A DNA stretch of 64,000 bases from Mumia xiangluensis (GTDB taxonomy: Bacteria > Actinomycetota > Actinomycetes > Propionibacteriales > Nocardioidaceae), in assembly GCF_010994095.1 (NCBI RefSeq), contig NZ_WJYO01000006.1:248001-312000 (forward strand). The letters are read 5' to 3'. Shown here in pieces: positions 41,637 through 52,339 of the stretch (positions are counted from its first letter, which is position 1; every line of letters starts with the position of its first letter). The notes beneath the pieces were generated by a model. That model saw only the letters and a list, made by a program, of their open reading frames with translations. It had not been told where the DNA came from and made no database searches. The position numbers and the translations under genes were made by a program.

Positions 41637-42560
41637 GTGAATTCCCTCGCCGTGGAGGTCTCCGGCCTCGTCATGCGCTACGGCGAGACGACGGCTGTCG
41701 ACGGGCTCAGCCTCACGGTCGAGCCCGGCACGGTGACAGCTGTGCTCGGCCCCAACGGCGCCGGCAAGACGACGACGATCGAGACCTGCGAGGGCTACCG
41801 CAGCCCGCAGACAGGGACGGTGCGCGTCCTCGGACTCGACCCTGTGCGCGAGGCAGCGCAGCTCCGGCCACGCGTCGGCGTCATGCTGCAGAGCGGCGGC
41901 GCCTGGTCGGCGTCGTACCCGCACGAGATGCTCCGCTACGTCGCCCGGCTGTACGCCGACCCGCTCGACGTCGACGCACTCGTCGACCGTCTCGGGCTCG
42001 GCACCATCGGCCGGACCCCGTACCGTCGCCTGTCCGGCGGCCAACAGCAGCGCCTCGCCCTCGCCACCGCCCTCGTCGGACGCCCTGAGCTGGTGTTCCT
42101 CGACGAGCCCACCGCCGGTCTCGACCCGCAGGCGCGACGCGCGACCTGGGAGCTGGTGGAGGAGCTGCGCGCCAGCGGCGTGACCGTCGTGCTCACCACC
42201 CACTTCATGGACGAGGTCGAGCGCCTGGCCGACTGGGTCCACGTCCTCGATCACGGCCGGCTCATCGCCTCGGGCAGCCCGAAGTCGCTGACCAGCGAGG
42301 GCGCCGAGAACACGCTCCGCGTCAACGGGCCAGCCGGCCTCGACGTCTCCGGCCTGCTCACGGCGCTCCCCGGAGGGACGCAGGTCGTCGAGCAAGCCCC
42401 CGGCCTGTACCTCGTCTCCGGGACCATCGACCCTGCCCTGCTGCACGCCGTGACCGGCTGGTTCGCGAGGCAGGGAGTGCTCCTCGACGGGATCGGCGTC
42501 CGCCGTCGCACGCTCGAGGACGTCTTCCTCGACCTCACCGGACGGGAGCTGCGCTCGTGA
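41637..42560 (+). CDS. ABC-2-type transporter ATP-binding protein
   Basis: A 307-residue ABC ATPase with all standard motifs: Walker A GPNGAGKTT near 37-45, signature RLSGGQQQRLALA, Walker B LVFLDEPTAGLDP, H-loop VLTTHFMDEVE. The C-terminal ~90 residues (RVNGPAGLDVSGLLTALPGG onwards, ending TLEDVFLDLTGRELRS) are the usual extension of drug-resistance-type exporters. It overlaps the permease by GTGA. The pair lies just before ctaA, matching the mycobacterial order near ctaA/sufR, where such an ABC system may relate to heme or cytochrome assembly; that link is inference. Confidence 0.9.
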   Translation: MNSLAVEVSGLVMRYGETTAVDGLSLTVEPGTVTAVLGPNGAGKTTTIETCEGYRSPQTGTVRVLGLDPVREAAQLRPRVGVMLQSGGAWSASYPHEMLRYVARLYADPLDVDALVDRLGLGTIGRTPYRRLSGGQQQRLALATALVGRPELVFLDEPTAGLDPQARRATWELVEELRASGVTVVLTTHFMDEVERLADWVHVLDHGRLIASGSPKSLTSEGAENTLRVNGPAGLDVSGLLTALPGGTQVVEQAPGLYLVSGTIDPALLHAVTGWFARQGVLLDGIGVRRRTLEDVFLDLTGRELRS

Positions 42561-43330
42561 CCCTCGACTTCGCGCCCCGACCGGGAGCAGCCCCCGTGCG
42601 CCGCATGGTGCTCGCACAGACCGTCATGGAGACGCGGCTGCTGATGCGCAACGGCGAGCAGCTGGGGCTCGCGCTCGTCATCCCGCTGCTGCTGCTGGTT
42701 GCCGGGACGGAGGCGACACGGGTCGTCGACCTCGGCCCGGGACGCCCGATCGACATCATCACGCCCGGAGTGCTCGCGCTGGCGATCGTCTCGTCCGCGT
42801 TCACGTCGCTCGCCATCGCCACCGGGTTCGAGCGGCGCTACGGCGTGATCAAGCGACTCGGGACCACGCCCCTCCCCCGCTGGGGCCTGCTCGTCGGCAA
42901 GATCGGCTCGGTCCTGCTGGTCCAGATCGCGCAGCTCGTCATCTTGGTCCTCGTCGCGCTCTGGCTCGGCTGGGACCCGCACGGCGGCGCTGCGTCGTAC
43001 GCCTGGCTCGTCGTCCTCACGCTGCTCGGGACCGCCGCCTTCGCCGCCCTCGCGCTGCTCCTCGCCGGCACGCTCCGCGCCGAGGCCACCCTCGCCGTGG
43101 CCAACCTCGTCTACGTGCTCCTCGTCGTCGGCGGTGCGGTGCTGGTGCCGCTCAGCCGGTATCCGGAGGCAGCACAGACCTTCCTGTCCCTACTGCCCTC
43201 GGGCGCCCTGTCGGAGGCGATCCGCGTGGTGTTCGAGGGCTCCGCACCGCCGACGACGAGCATCGTCGTGCTCGTCGTCTGGGCAGCCGTCGCCGCCGCG
43301 CTGACCGCCCGGACCTTCAAGTGGGAGTGA
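42557..43330 (+). CDS. ABC-2-type transporter permease
   Basis: A 257-residue protein with about six membrane helices (LGLALVIPLLLLVAGTEATR, VLALAIVSSAFTSLAIATGF, LVQIAQLVILVLVALWLG, TLLGTAAFAALALLLAGTL, NLVYVLLVVGGAVLVPLS, VVLVVWAAVAAALTARTFK). The GFERRYGVIKRLGTTPLPRW loop is the conserved ABC-2 coupling region. It starts at GTG 42557, overlapping the ATPase gene, and ends 4 bp before ctaA, so ctaA is likely in the same transcript. Confidence 0.88.
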   Translation: MTLDFAPRPGAAPVRRMVLAQTVMETRLLMRNGEQLGLALVIPLLLLVAGTEATRVVDLGPGRPIDIITPGVLALAIVSSAFTSLAIATGFERRYGVIKRLGTTPLPRWGLLVGKIGSVLLVQIAQLVILVLVALWLGWDPHGGAASYAWLVVLTLLGTAAFAALALLLAGTLRAEATLAVANLVYVLLVVGGAVLVPLSRYPEAAQTFLSLLPSGALSEAIRVVFEGSAPPTTSIVVLVVWAAVAAALTARTFKWE

Positions 43331-43334
43331 TCGC

Positions 43335-44252
43335 GTGATCGACAAGTTCCGGAACCCGACCGTCGGATTCGTACGCGGGTGGGCGTGGGCGTCACTGATC
43401 GCCAACATCGGCATCATCGTCACCGGGGCAGCGGTGCGCCTGACCGATTCGGGGCTCGGGTGCCCGACCTGGCCGAGGTGCTCCGACGAGTCGTACGTCC
43501 CCCACGGCGAGCTCGGCCTCCACGGCGCGATCGAGTTCGGCAACCGGATGCTGACGTTCCTGCTGGCCGCGATCGCGATCGCCACGTGGTTCGCCGTACG
43601 CCAGTGGCGTCCGAAGCGGCCACGGTCAGTGGTCGTGGCGACCGTGATGGCGCTCGGCATTCCCGCGCAGGCGCTGATCGGCGGCGTCACGGTCCTCGTC
43701 GACCTCAACGCGTGGGCGGTCGCCGTCCACCTCGCCGTGTCGATCGGTCTCGTCAGCCTCTCGACGGTCCTCGTCCGCCAGACGTACCACCCGGCCGCCT
43801 GGCATCCGCCGACCGTCCCGGGCCCGGCGCAGACGCTCGGCTGGATCACGTACGGCGTGATGTGGGCGACCGTGATGATCGGCACGGTCGTGACCGGTGC
43901 GGGCCCGCACGCCGGCGATCCCGACACCGCACGCAACGGGTTCGATCCGGCATCGGTGACCCAGCTGCACGCCGACGCGGTGTTCCTGCTGCTCGGTCTG
44001 TCCATCGGGCTCGTGTTCGCGTACAAGGCCGTCGGGGCTCCGGCGAGCGCCGTACGCGCAGCCGTCGTGCTCATCGCCGTCGAGCTGGGCCAGGGGCTCA
44101 TCGGTTTCGTCCAGTACTTCACCGATCTCCCGGAGCTGCTGGTCGCGCTCCACCTCCTCGGAGCGGGGATCCTCGCCGCAGCCGCGACGTGGGCCGCTCT
44201 CGAGTCGCGCACGCCCGCCGTCCGACCAGACCACGTCACCGGCGCCGTGTGA
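43335..44252 (+). CDS. ctaA: Heme A synthase (COX15/CtaA)
   Basis: A 305-residue membrane enzyme that oxidises the methyl group of heme O to make heme A for cytochrome aa3. It starts at GTG 43335 and has about eight helices. The N-terminal half has TGAAVRLTDSGLGCPTWPRC with the paired Cys loop, and HGAIEFGNRMLTFLLA with conserved His and Glu. The C-terminal half has TQLHADAVFLLLGLSIGL and VALHLLGAGILAAA, giving the remaining heme-ligand His. The gene follows the ABC exporter pair and converges on ctaB, the preceding step in the pathway. A hairpin follows its stop. Confidence 0.92.
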   Translation: MIDKFRNPTVGFVRGWAWASLIANIGIIVTGAAVRLTDSGLGCPTWPRCSDESYVPHGELGLHGAIEFGNRMLTFLLAAIAIATWFAVRQWRPKRPRSVVVATVMALGIPAQALIGGVTVLVDLNAWAVAVHLAVSIGLVSLSTVLVRQTYHPAAWHPPTVPGPAQTLGWITYGVMWATVMIGTVVTGAGPHAGDPDTARNGFDPASVTQLHADAVFLLLGLSIGLVFAYKAVGAPASAVRAAVVLIAVELGQGLIGFVQYFTDLPELLVALHLLGAGILAAAATWAALESRTPAVRPDHVTGAV

Positions 44253-44258
44253 GCCAGT

Positions 44259-44285
44259 GCGGGTTCCTCCGCCCGAGGAACCCGC
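44259..44285 (+). terminator. Terminator hairpin after ctaA
   Basis: Perfect 11-base arms gcgggttcctc and gaggaacccgc around the loop cgccc, beginning six bases after the ctaA stop. No U-tract follows, as is usual in high-GC actinobacteria. Confidence 0.75.
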
Positions 44286-44442
44286 GTCACCTCACACTCG
44301 ACGGGCGGCACGGTTCGTCCACCGACGGGCTTCGTCCCCAGGCAGCCCCGTACGACGTCCCTCCGACCGCCCTGCGGACGTCGCGGGGCGGGGTCCGACG
44401 CGCGCTCGTCTCGCGAGGATGGAGGCGGCCCGGCCGTGGGGC

Positions 44443-44489
44443 GTGAGCAGGTGCGGGTTCGGGTGGGCCGTGGACCCGCACCAGCTCAC
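44443..44489 (-). terminator. Terminator hairpin after ctaB
   Basis: Arms of about 17 bases (gtgagcaggtgcgggtt and a complement with one mismatch and one bulge) around a ~13-base loop, 26 bases beyond the ctaB stop on the minus strand. Confidence 0.7.
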
Positions 44490-44514
44490 ACCGCGTGAGC
44501 GGAAGGGTGTGACG

Positions 44515-45468
44515 TCAGCGCAGGAACGGGTCGATCGCCGCCGCGACGAAGAGCAGAGCGAGGTAGGCGTTGGACCAGTGGAACAGGCGCATCGGCTTGA
44601 GCACGGACAGCTCCGAGCTGATCCGGGCACGAGCCTGGAGGCGGTGGGCCTCGACGAGGAACGCGGCGCCCAGGACGACGGCAGCGGTCGGGTAGAACCA
44701 GCCGGTCGGCGTGAGCGGCCAGAGGACCAGGGACGTCAGCACCATCGCGTACGAGTAGGCGACGATCTTGCGTGCGACGACGGTCGCCGGTGCGATCGAC
44801 GGCAGCATCGGCACGTCGGCCGCGGCGTAGTCCTCGCGGTAGCGGATCGCCAGCGCCCAGAAGTGCGGAGGCGTCCAGAAGAACACGACGAGGAAAAGCA
44901 CCACGGGCGGCCAGGCCAGCTCGCCGGTGACCGCGGTCCAGCCGATCAGCGCCGGGAAGCACCCTGCGGCACCGCCCCAGACGATGTTCTGGGAGGTGCG
45001 GCGCTTCAGGAGCATCGTGTAGCCGACGACGTAGAAGACATTGGCAGCGAGCGCGAGCCCGGCGGACAGCCAGTTGACGAGGAAGCCCAGCCACAAGGTG
45101 GAGACGACGCCGAGCACCAGTCCGAACACCAGCGCCGACCGCGTGGTCACGGCGTGGCGCGGGAGCGGGCGACGACGCGTACGGCGCATCTGCTGGTCGA
45201 TGTCGGCGTCGAACACGCAGTTCAGCGCGTTGGCAGAGCCCGCCGACAGCGTGCCTCCGACGAGCGTGGCGAGCACCACCCCGAGTCCGGGGACTCCCTC
45301 GGCAGCGAGGAACATCACCGGGACGGTCGTCAGCAGGAGCAGCTCGATGATGCGAGGCTTCATCAGTCCGACGTACGCGTTGACGACGTCGAGAGCCCGA
45401 GGACGACCGCTCGACGGGTGCGAGGGGCGCTGGTGCGCAGCACTCAGCTCCGGGTCGATTGCGGTCAC
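44515..45468 (-). CDS. ctaB: Protoheme IX farnesyltransferase (heme O synthase)
   Basis: A 317-residue UbiA-family prenyltransferase converting protoheme to heme O. It starts at GTG 45468 with a ~25-residue polar head. The first Asp-rich motif is [20 protein letters not shown] near residue 80 and the second is [14 protein letters not shown] near residue 210. About nine helices follow the UbiA pattern ([20 protein letters not shown] through [16 protein letters not shown]). It acts before CtaA and is divergent from tkt, the classical actinobacterial arrangement. Confidence 0.94.
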   Translation of the reverse strand: MTAIDPELSAAHQRPSHPSSGRPRALDVVNAYVGLMKPRIIELLLLTTVPVMFLAAEGVPGLGVVLATLVGGTLSAGSANALNCVFDADIDQQMRRTRRRPLPRHAVTTRSALVFGLVLGVVSTLWLGFLVNWLSAGLALAANVFYVVGYTMLLKRRTSQNIVWGGAAGCFPALIGWTAVTGELAWPPVVLFLVVFFWTPPHFWALAIRYREDYAAADVPMLPSIAPATVVARKIVAYSYAMVLTSLVLWPLTPTGWFYPTAAVVLGAAFLVEAHRLQARARISSELSVLKPMRLFHWSNAYLALLFVAAAIDPFLR

Positions 45469-45730
45469 GTCGCGAGTCTAACGGCCGGTCCCGGCGGTGC
45501 ACCTCCGGGTGCGCGAGGGCGAGCCGGAGACGTGACCGCCACCACGTGCCGGCAGGTCCGTACGACGCCGCGCGAGAGGCCCCGTCCCACGGCAGGGAGC
45601 CGATCCGCGCGAAGGCGAGCGCGCGAGTAGGCTCGACAGCGATACCTGTCCGTGATCCGGCGCCGCAGCCGCGCGTATGACAGCGCCTCCCGCCGGAGAC
45701 CCCGCACCACCGTACGAGGAGCACGACGAC
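45469..45730. promoter_or_regulatory. Divergent ctaB/tkt intergenic region
   Basis: This gap should hold both promoters. TAGGCT at 45628-45633 is a reasonable -10 for tkt, about 100 bases before the chosen start; no good -35 is visible. An in-frame ATG for tkt lies inside it at 45677 without a ribosome site. I saw no operator or RNA. Confidence 0.35.
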
Positions 45731-47881
45731 GTGAGCACCAACCTGGAGTGGACCGATCTCGACCGTTCGGCGGTCGACACCGTCCGCGTCCTCGCGATGG
45801 ACGCCGTCCAGAAGGTCGGCAACGGCCACCCCGGCACCGCGATGAGCCTCGCTCCCGCGGCGTACCTCCTCTACAACAAGGTGATGCGGCACAACCCCGC
45901 CGATCCGCACTGGGCGGCGCGCGACCGATTCGTCCTGTCGTGCGGCCACTCGAGCCTCACCCAGTACATCCAGCTCTACCTCAACGGCTTCGGGCTCGAG
46001 CGCGCCGACCTCGAGTCCCTGCGCACCTGGGGCAGCAAGACGCCCGGTCACCCGGAGTTCCGTCACACCGCCGGCATCGAGGTCACGACCGGCCCGCTCG
46101 GTCAGGGCGTCGGCAACGCGGTCGGCATGGCCATGGCCGCCCGCCGCCGCCACGGCCTGCTCGAGCCCGACGCGCCGATCGGCGAGGGCGTGTTCGACCA
46201 CCACGTGTACGCGATCGCCTCCGACGGCGACATGGAGGAGGGCGTCGCCTCCGAGGCCAGCTCGCTCGCCGGCACCCAGCAGCTCGGCAACCTGACGCTG
46301 ATCTGGGACGACAACCGCATCTCCATCGAGGACGACACCGCGGTCGCGTTCAACGAGGACGTCGTGAAGCGGTACGAGTCGTACGGCTGGCACGTGCAGC
46401 TGGTCGACTGGACCAACGGCGGCACCGGCTACGACGAGAACGTCGACGCACTCTGGGACGCGCTGCAGGAGGCGCGCTCGGTCACCGACCGGCCCAGCTT
46501 CATCGCTCTGAAGACGATCATCGCCTGGCCCGCGCCGACGAAGCAGGGCACCGGCGCCTCTCACGGCTCGGCGCTCGGCGACGAGGAGATCGCGAAGACC
46601 AAGGAGATCCTGGGGTTCGACCCCGACAAGACGTTCGAGGTCTCCCCCGAGGTCCTCGCGCACACGCGTCAGGCCGTGACCCGCGGCGAGCAGCAGCAGG
46701 CCGAGTGGGACGTGCAGTACGCCGCATGGCGCGAGGCCAACCCTGAGGCTGCCGCGCTGTACGACCGTCTCGAGGCGCGCGAGCTCCCCGAGGGTTGGGA
46801 CACCGACCTGCCGACGTACGAGGCCGACCCGAAGGGTGTCGCCACCCGCGTGGCCTCCGGTGCGTTCCTCACCGCGGCCGCACCGGTCCTGCCCGAGCTG
46901 TGGGGCGGTTCCGCCGACCTCGCCGGCTCCAACAACACCACGCCCAAGGGCCAGCCGTCGTTCCTCCCGCCCGAGCACGCGACCAAGATGTTCTCCGGCG
47001 ACTGGTACGGCCGCGTGCTGCACTTCGGCATCCGCGAGCACGGCATGGGGGCGATCCTCAACGGCATCGCGCTGCACTCCCCCACACGCCCGTACGGCGG
47101 CACGTTCCTCGTCTTCTCCGACTACATGCGCCCGTCGGTGCGGCTCGCGTCCCTGATGCAGCTGCCCGTCACCTACGTGTGGACGCACGACTCCATCGGG
47201 CTCGGCGAGGACGGCCCCACGCACCAGCCGATCGAGCACCTGGCCGCGCTGCGGGCGATCCCCGGCCTGGACGTGATCCGACCCGCTGACGCCAACGAGA
47301 CGATCGTCGCGTGGAAGAAGGTCCTCGAGTCCCCCACGCACCCGGCCGGGCTCGCGCTCAGCCGGCAGAACCTGCCCGTCTTCCCCCGCGGGACCGACGG
47401 CTACGCCGAGGCGTCGGAGGCGACCAAGGGCGGCTACGTCCTGCTCGACACCGACGGCGACCCGGACGTGGTACTGATCGGCACCGGCTCGGAGGTCCAG
47501 CTGGCGGTTGCGGCGCGTGAGCAGCTCGCCGCCGAGGGCATCGCCGCGCGCGTCGTGTCGATGCCGTGCCGCGAGTGGTTCGACGGCCAGACCGAGGCCT
47601 ACCGCGACTCCGTGATCCCGCCGCACGTCCGCGCACGCGTGAGCGTCGAGGCGGGCATCGCTCAGGGCTGGCGCGAGGTCGTCGGTGACGCGGGACGCAT
47701 CGTGGGCATCGAGCACTACGGCGCGTCGGCGGCGTACGAGACCCTGTACGACGAGTTCGGGATCACTGCGGAAGCGGTCGTGTCCGCCGCGAAGGAGAGC
47801 ATCGCGGCATCCGGGCACACCGGCGGTGTGGGCGTGTTCGCCAGGCCGATGGGCACCATCCTCCCGCAGACCAACCACTGA
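45731..47881 (+). CDS. tkt: Transketolase
   Basis: A thiamine-diphosphate enzyme exchanging two-carbon units in the pentose phosphate pathway. I chose GTG 45731 ([16 protein letters not shown], 716 residues), because GAGGAG lies upstream and homologues start there; an ATG at 45677 would add 18 Pro/Glu-rich residues. Marks are [20 protein letters not shown], the ThDP/Mg motif [20 protein letters not shown] with NRISIEDD, and the pyrimidine-domain [17 protein letters not shown] and [19 protein letters not shown]. It is first in the tkt-tal-pgi-zwf-opcA-pgl group. Confidence 0.95.
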   Translation: MSTNLEWTDLDRSAVDTVRVLAMDAVQKVGNGHPGTAMSLAPAAYLLYNKVMRHNPADPHWAARDRFVLSCGHSSLTQYIQLYLNGFGLERADLESLRTWGSKTPGHPEFRHTAGIEVTTGPLGQGVGNAVGMAMAARRRHGLLEPDAPIGEGVFDHHVYAIASDGDMEEGVASEASSLAGTQQLGNLTLIWDDNRISIEDDTAVAFNEDVVKRYESYGWHVQLVDWTNGGTGYDENVDALWDALQEARSVTDRPSFIALKTIIAWPAPTKQGTGASHGSALGDEEIAKTKEILGFDPDKTFEVSPEVLAHTRQAVTRGEQQQAEWDVQYAAWREANPEAAALYDRLEARELPEGWDTDLPTYEADPKGVATRVASGAFLTAAAPVLPELWGGSADLAGSNNTTPKGQPSFLPPEHATKMFSGDWYGRVLHFGIREHGMGAILNGIALHSPTRPYGGTFLVFSDYMRPSVRLASLMQLPVTYVWTHDSIGLGEDGPTHQPIEHLAALRAIPGLDVIRPADANETIVAWKKVLESPTHPAGLALSRQNLPVFPRGTDGYAEASEATKGGYVLLDTDGDPDVVLIGTGSEVQLAVAAREQLAAEGIAARVVSMPCREWFDGQTEAYRDSVIPPHVRARVSVEAGIAQGWREVVGDAGRIVGIEHYGASAAYETLYDEFGITAEAVVSAAKESIAASGHTGGVGVFARPMGTILPQTNH

Positions 47882-47925
47882 GCGACGCCGAAACCCCACC
47901 GGCGTCCCGACGGACGGAGAACGCG

Positions 47926-49050
47926 ATGAGCGACCGACTGAAGACCCTCAGCGAGGCAGGCGTGTCGATCTGGCTCGACGACCTGTCGCGAGAGCTGACC
48001 GAGACCGGAGAGCTGCAGAGGCTCGTCGACGAGGACCACGTGGTCGGCGTGACCAGCAACCCGACCATCTTCGCCTCGGCGATGAAGGAGGGCGCACGCT
48101 ACGAGCCGCAGCTCGACGAGGGGCTGGCTGCCGACCCGCAGACCACCGTCGCCGACGCGATCTTCGAGCTGACGACGACTGACGTGCGTCAGGCGGCGCG
48201 GATCCTGCGTCCGGTGTACGACGCGACCGACGGCGTCGACGGGCGCGTGTCGCTCGAGGTCGACCCGACGCTGGCGTACGACACCGACGAGACCATCGCC
48301 TCGGCACGCAAGCTCTGGGACAAGGTGGGCGAGCCGAACGTCTTCATCAAGATCCCGGCGACGCAGGAGGGTCTGCCGGCGATCGCCGCGACCATCGGCG
48401 CCGGCATCAGCGTCAACGTGACGTTGTTGTTCTCGCTCGACCGCTATCGCGGGGTGCTCGATGCGTACGCGTCGGGGCTGGAGCACGCGATCGCCGACGG
48501 CGTCGACATCTCCGACGTGCAGTCGGTCGCCTCGATCTTCGTCAGCCGCATCGACAGCGAGGTCGACAAGCGCCTCGACGCGATCGGCACGGAGGAGGCG
48601 CTCGCCCTCAAGGGCAAGGCGGGCATCGCGAACTCGCGTCTCGCCTACGCCGTGTACGAGGAGTTCTCGGCCTCCGACCGCTGGAGGGCGCTCGAGGCCC
48701 AGGGCGCGAACCGACAGCGTCCGCTGTGGGCGTCGACGGGCGTGAAGAACCCCGACTACCCGGACACGCTGTACGTGACCGAGCTGGTCGGCCCGAACAC
48801 CGTCAACACGATGCCGGGCGCGACGATGCGGGCGTTCGCCGACCACGGTGAGGTCGAGGGCGACAAGCTCTCCGGCAACGCCGAGCAGGCCGAGCAGCTC
48901 GTCCGTTCGCTCGCCGAGGTCGGGGTCGACTACGACGACGTCATGGTCACGCTGGAGTCCGAGGGCGTCGAGAAGTTCGAGTCGTCGTGGGCCGACCTGG
49001 TCCGGACGGTGCAGGATCAGCTGACGGCAGCTCGCGGACGCCGCGGCTGA
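47926..49050 (+). CDS. tal: Transaldolase
   Basis: A 374-residue transaldolase of the longer actinobacterial type. The signature [17 protein letters not shown] is near residue 42 and the Schiff-base Lys is in [18 protein letters not shown] near residue 145. Further along is [17 protein letters not shown] and the phosphate-site region [21 protein letters not shown]. It moves a three-carbon unit between sedoheptulose-7-P and glyceraldehyde-3-P. It lies 44 bp after tkt and 17 bp before pgi, consistent with one operon. Confidence 0.95.
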   Translation: MSDRLKTLSEAGVSIWLDDLSRELTETGELQRLVDEDHVVGVTSNPTIFASAMKEGARYEPQLDEGLAADPQTTVADAIFELTTTDVRQAARILRPVYDATDGVDGRVSLEVDPTLAYDTDETIASARKLWDKVGEPNVFIKIPATQEGLPAIAATIGAGISVNVTLLFSLDRYRGVLDAYASGLEHAIADGVDISDVQSVASIFVSRIDSEVDKRLDAIGTEEALALKGKAGIANSRLAYAVYEEFSASDRWRALEAQGANRQRPLWASTGVKNPDYPDTLYVTELVGPNTVNTMPGATMRAFADHGEVEGDKLSGNAEQAEQLVRSLAEVGVDYDDVMVTLESEGVEKFESSWADLVRTVQDQLTAARGRRG

Positions 49051-49067
49051 CCACGGAGGGAGAATCG

Positions 49068-50708
49068 GTGGAGACAGACGACGCACCTGTTCCGGCCGGC
49101 TTCGAGCTCGGCCTCGCCTACCCCGACGAGGGGTCCCTCGATGCGGTCATCGAGCAGCTCGTCGCGGACCGGGTCGCCAGCCGGATCTCCGAGCACGACG
49201 CCACGCTGTGGGGACCCGAGGCCGAGGACGAGGCGAGCAAGCGTCTCGGGTGGACCGACCTGCACGTCACGTCGGTGCCGTTGGTGGCCCAGGTCGAGGC
49301 GCTGCGCGAGGAGCTCCGTACGGCGGGTGTCGACCGCGTGGTCCTGTGCGGGATGGGCGGTTCGTCGCTCGCCCCGGAGGTGATCTGCGCGACCGCGGGC
49401 GTCCCGTTGACGGTGCTGGACTCGTCCGACCCCGACATGGTCCGCGAGGCGATCGCCGTGGACCTCGAGCGCACGGTCGTCGTGGTCTCGAGCAAGTCCG
49501 GCGGCACCGTGGAGACCGACAGCCAGCGGCGCGCGTACGAGCACGCGTTCGAGGTGGCCGGCATCGATCCGGCCGCCCGTATCGTGGTCGTCACCGACCC
49601 GGGCTCGCCGCTCGATGCCGAGGCGACCGGCAAGGGATACCGCGTCTTCCACGCCGACCCGCAGATCGGTGGCCGCTACTCGGCGCTGACCGCGTTCGGT
49701 CTCGTGCCGAGCGGGCTCGCTGGTGCCGACATCGCAGGCCTCCTCCAGCAGGCCGACGAGATCGCCGAGGACGTCGCTGCCGACGACGAGACCAACCCGG
49801 CACTGGTGCTCGGCGCTCTGCTCGGCCTTGCCAACCAGTCGGGTGTCGACAAGCTCGTGCTCGCCGACGCGGGTTCGGCGAATGCCGGCTTCGGCGACTG
49901 GGCCGAGCAGCTGGTCGCCGAGTCGACCGGCAAGCAGGGTCGGGGCATCCTCCCCGTCGTCGTCGCGAGCCCCGACGCCCCGAACGCCGACCCGAGCACC
50001 GCCGACGAGGTGCTCGGCATGATCGGGCCGATGTCGGAGGACCACCCGGTGCCGGCGTCGGGCTACGCGTTCGCGGTGGACGCGCCGCTCGGTGCGCTGT
50101 TCGTCCTCTGGGAGTACACGACGGCAGTCGCGGGCAGGCTGATCGGGATCAACCCCTTCGACCAGCCCGACGTCGAGAGCGCCAAGCAGGCCGCACGCGC
50201 GATGCTCGAGGGGTCGTCGGAGGCGCCGGTCGCGGTGTTCACCGACGGCGGCATCACCGTCTACGACTACACGGGCTGGCTCCCCGAGGACGCCACCAGC
50301 GTCCGTACGGCGGTCGCGTCGTTGCTCGACGAGCTCGACCCCGAGCACGGCTACGTCGCCGTCCAGGCCTACCTCGACCGGTTCCGGCAGGTCGAGCTGG
50401 CCGATGCACGCGACACCCTTGCCTCCCGGACCGGGCGCCCGACGACGTTCGGCTGGGGGCCTCGCTTCCTCCACTCGACCGGCCAGTACCACAAGGGCGG
50501 TCCGGCGACCGGCGTCTACCTCCAGGTCACCGGCGATCCCGACCAGGATCTCGCGGTGCCCGGGCGCCCGTTCACCTTCGGCGAGTTCCTGCTCGCGCAG
50601 GCCGTCGGTGACGCCGGTGTGCTGACGGACCACGGCCGCCCCGTGCTGCGGTTGCACCTCGATGGCTCCGACGCAGCCCGATCCACGCTGCGGGAAGCGA
50701 TCGCGTGA
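49068..50708 (+). CDS. pgi: Glucose-6-phosphate isomerase
   Basis: A 546-residue SIS-fold isomerase. GTG 49068 has GGAGGGAG upstream; an open frame further upstream runs into tal and is rejected. Visible motifs are [31 protein letters not shown] (phosphate loop), [20 protein letters not shown] and [20 protein letters not shown]. The C-terminal region has [19 protein letters not shown]. It links glycolysis and the pentose phosphate branch. Its stop overlaps zwf (GTGA). Confidence 0.93.
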   Translation: METDDAPVPAGFELGLAYPDEGSLDAVIEQLVADRVASRISEHDATLWGPEAEDEASKRLGWTDLHVTSVPLVAQVEALREELRTAGVDRVVLCGMGGSSLAPEVICATAGVPLTVLDSSDPDMVREAIAVDLERTVVVVSSKSGGTVETDSQRRAYEHAFEVAGIDPAARIVVVTDPGSPLDAEATGKGYRVFHADPQIGGRYSALTAFGLVPSGLAGADIAGLLQQADEIAEDVAADDETNPALVLGALLGLANQSGVDKLVLADAGSANAGFGDWAEQLVAESTGKQGRGILPVVVASPDAPNADPSTADEVLGMIGPMSEDHPVPASGYAFAVDAPLGALFVLWEYTTAVAGRLIGINPFDQPDVESAKQAARAMLEGSSEAPVAVFTDGGITVYDYTGWLPEDATSVRTAVASLLDELDPEHGYVAVQAYLDRFRQVELADARDTLASRTGRPTTFGWGPRFLHSTGQYHKGGPATGVYLQVTGDPDQDLAVPGRPFTFGEFLLAQAVGDAGVLTDHGRPVLRLHLDGSDAARSTLREAIA

Positions 50709-52270
50709 GCCGCGCCGGGCGCGGTGGCCCCGCGCCGTACGTGAACCCGCTCCGCCAGCCGGAGGACCGGCGCCTGCCCCGGATCGCCGGCCCCAGCTGC
50801 CTGGTGATCTTCGGCGTCACCGGCGACCTGTCGCGCAAGAAGCTCATGCCCGCCGTGTACGACCTCGCGAACCGCGGTCTCCTGCCGCCGGGCTTCTCCC
50901 TGGTCGGGTTCGCCCGGCGCGAGTGGGAGGACCAGGACTTCGCGGAGGTCGTCTACGAGTCGGTCAAGCGCTATGCGCGCACGGAGTTCCGTGAGGAGGT
51001 CTGGCGACAGCTCGCGGAGGGTTTCCGCTTCGTCTCCGGATCGTTCGACGACGACGAGGCCTTCGAGCAGCTCGTGAAGACGGTCGAGGACCTCGATCTC
51101 GAGCGAGGCACCGGCGGCAACTACGCGTTCTACCTGTCGATCCCGCCCGGGTTCTTCGCCACGGTCGTCGGACAGATCAAGAAGCACGGACTGGCCGACC
51201 CGCGCGCCGACTCGTGGCGTCGTGTGGTGATCGAGAAGCCGTTCGGGCACGATCTCGAGAGCGCGATCGAGCTCGACGACGTCGTGTCCGACGTCTTCCC
51301 GCCCGAGGCCGTGTTCCGGATCGACCACTACCTCGGCAAGGAGACCGTCCAGAACATCCTGGCGTTCCGTTTCGCCAACGAGCTGTTCGAGCCGGTCTGG
51401 AACGCGCACTACGTCGACCACGTCCAGATCACGATGGCCGAGGACGTCGGCATCGGTGGCCGCGCCGGCTACTACGACGGCATCGGCGCCGCACGCGACG
51501 TCATCCAGAACCACCTCCTCCAGCTGATGGCCCTGGTCGCGATGGAGCCGCCGGTCTCGTTCAGCGCACGGAGCCTGCGCCTCGAGAAGCAGAAGGTTCT
51601 CGCGCAGGCGCGACCGCCGGAGCGGATGGACCTCCACACCGCGCGCGGCCAGTACGTCGCCGGCTGGGCCGGTGGCCTCAAGGTCCGCGGATACCTCGAC
51701 GAGGAGGACATCCCCGCGACGTCGGCCACCGAGACGTACGCCGCCATCCGGCTGGACATCGAGACGCGACGGTGGGCCGGCGTGCCGTTCTACCTCCGTA
51801 CCGGCAAGCGCCTGGCGCGACGGGTCACCGAGATCGCCGTGGTGTTCAAGCGAGCCCCGCACCAGCCGTTCGCGAAGTACGACACCAGCGAGCTGACCCA
51901 GAACGCGATCGTCATGCGCATCCAGCCCGACGAGGGTGTGACGGTGCGCTTCGGCTCGAAGGTGCCCGGCACGGCGATGGAGCTGCGTGACGTCAACATG
52001 GACTTCGCCTACGGCGGCACGTTCGTCGAGTCCAGCCCCGAGGCGTACGAGCGCCTGATCCTGGACGTCCTCCTCGGGGACCCGCCGCTGTTCCCGCAGC
52101 AGGAGGAGGTCGAGCTCTCGTGGAAGATCCTCGACCCGATCATCGAATACTGGGCGAAGCAGTCGGAGAAGGGCTCAGACCAGCCCGACGCGTACCCGTC
52201 CGGAGGGTGGGGCCCCGCGTCGGCCGACGCGATGCTGGAGCGTGACGGGCGGGCGTGGCGGCGTCCATGA
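50705..52270 (+). CDS. zwf: Glucose-6-phosphate 1-dehydrogenase
   Basis: A 521-residue enzyme, the NADPH-producing entry step of the pentose phosphate pathway. GTG 50705 overlaps the pgi stop. The nucleotide site is [20 protein letters not shown] near residue 32. The substrate/catalytic signature is [16 protein letters not shown] near residue 210, with [13 protein letters not shown] before it. It has the long N-terminal extension of actinobacterial Zwf2-type enzymes that depend on OpcA. A 69-base gap precedes opcA. Confidence 0.95.
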   Translation: MSRAGRGGPAPYVNPLRQPEDRRLPRIAGPSCLVIFGVTGDLSRKKLMPAVYDLANRGLLPPGFSLVGFARREWEDQDFAEVVYESVKRYARTEFREEVWRQLAEGFRFVSGSFDDDEAFEQLVKTVEDLDLERGTGGNYAFYLSIPPGFFATVVGQIKKHGLADPRADSWRRVVIEKPFGHDLESAIELDDVVSDVFPPEAVFRIDHYLGKETVQNILAFRFANELFEPVWNAHYVDHVQITMAEDVGIGGRAGYYDGIGAARDVIQNHLLQLMALVAMEPPVSFSARSLRLEKQKVLAQARPPERMDLHTARGQYVAGWAGGLKVRGYLDEEDIPATSATETYAAIRLDIETRRWAGVPFYLRTGKRLARRVTEIAVVFKRAPHQPFAKYDTSELTQNAIVMRIQPDEGVTVRFGSKVPGTAMELRDVNMDFAYGGTFVESSPEAYERLILDVLLGDPPLFPQQEEVELSWKILDPIIEYWAKQSEKGSDQPDAYPSGGWGPASADAMLERDGRAWRRP

Positions 52271-52339
52271 CGTCGCGTACGCCGCCCGCACCGCGAGCAC
52301 GAGGAGCACGGTGAGCAGCAGCGAGGACCGAGGAGAGCG

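Larger units (their letters stand above)
44253..44514. other. Convergent ctaA/ctaB intergenic region
   Basis: These 262 bases hold one terminator hairpin for each flanking gene (44259-44285 and 44443-44489) and about 150 bases between them in which I see no gene, promoter or repeat. Codon-like GC skew is absent here. Confidence 0.6.

Noticed and set aside
44486-47899. Minus-strand open frame of 1137 codons opposite tkt and through ctaB
   Set aside because: It spans two real genes and an intergenic region, with low-complexity translation; tkt on the other strand has full family motifs.
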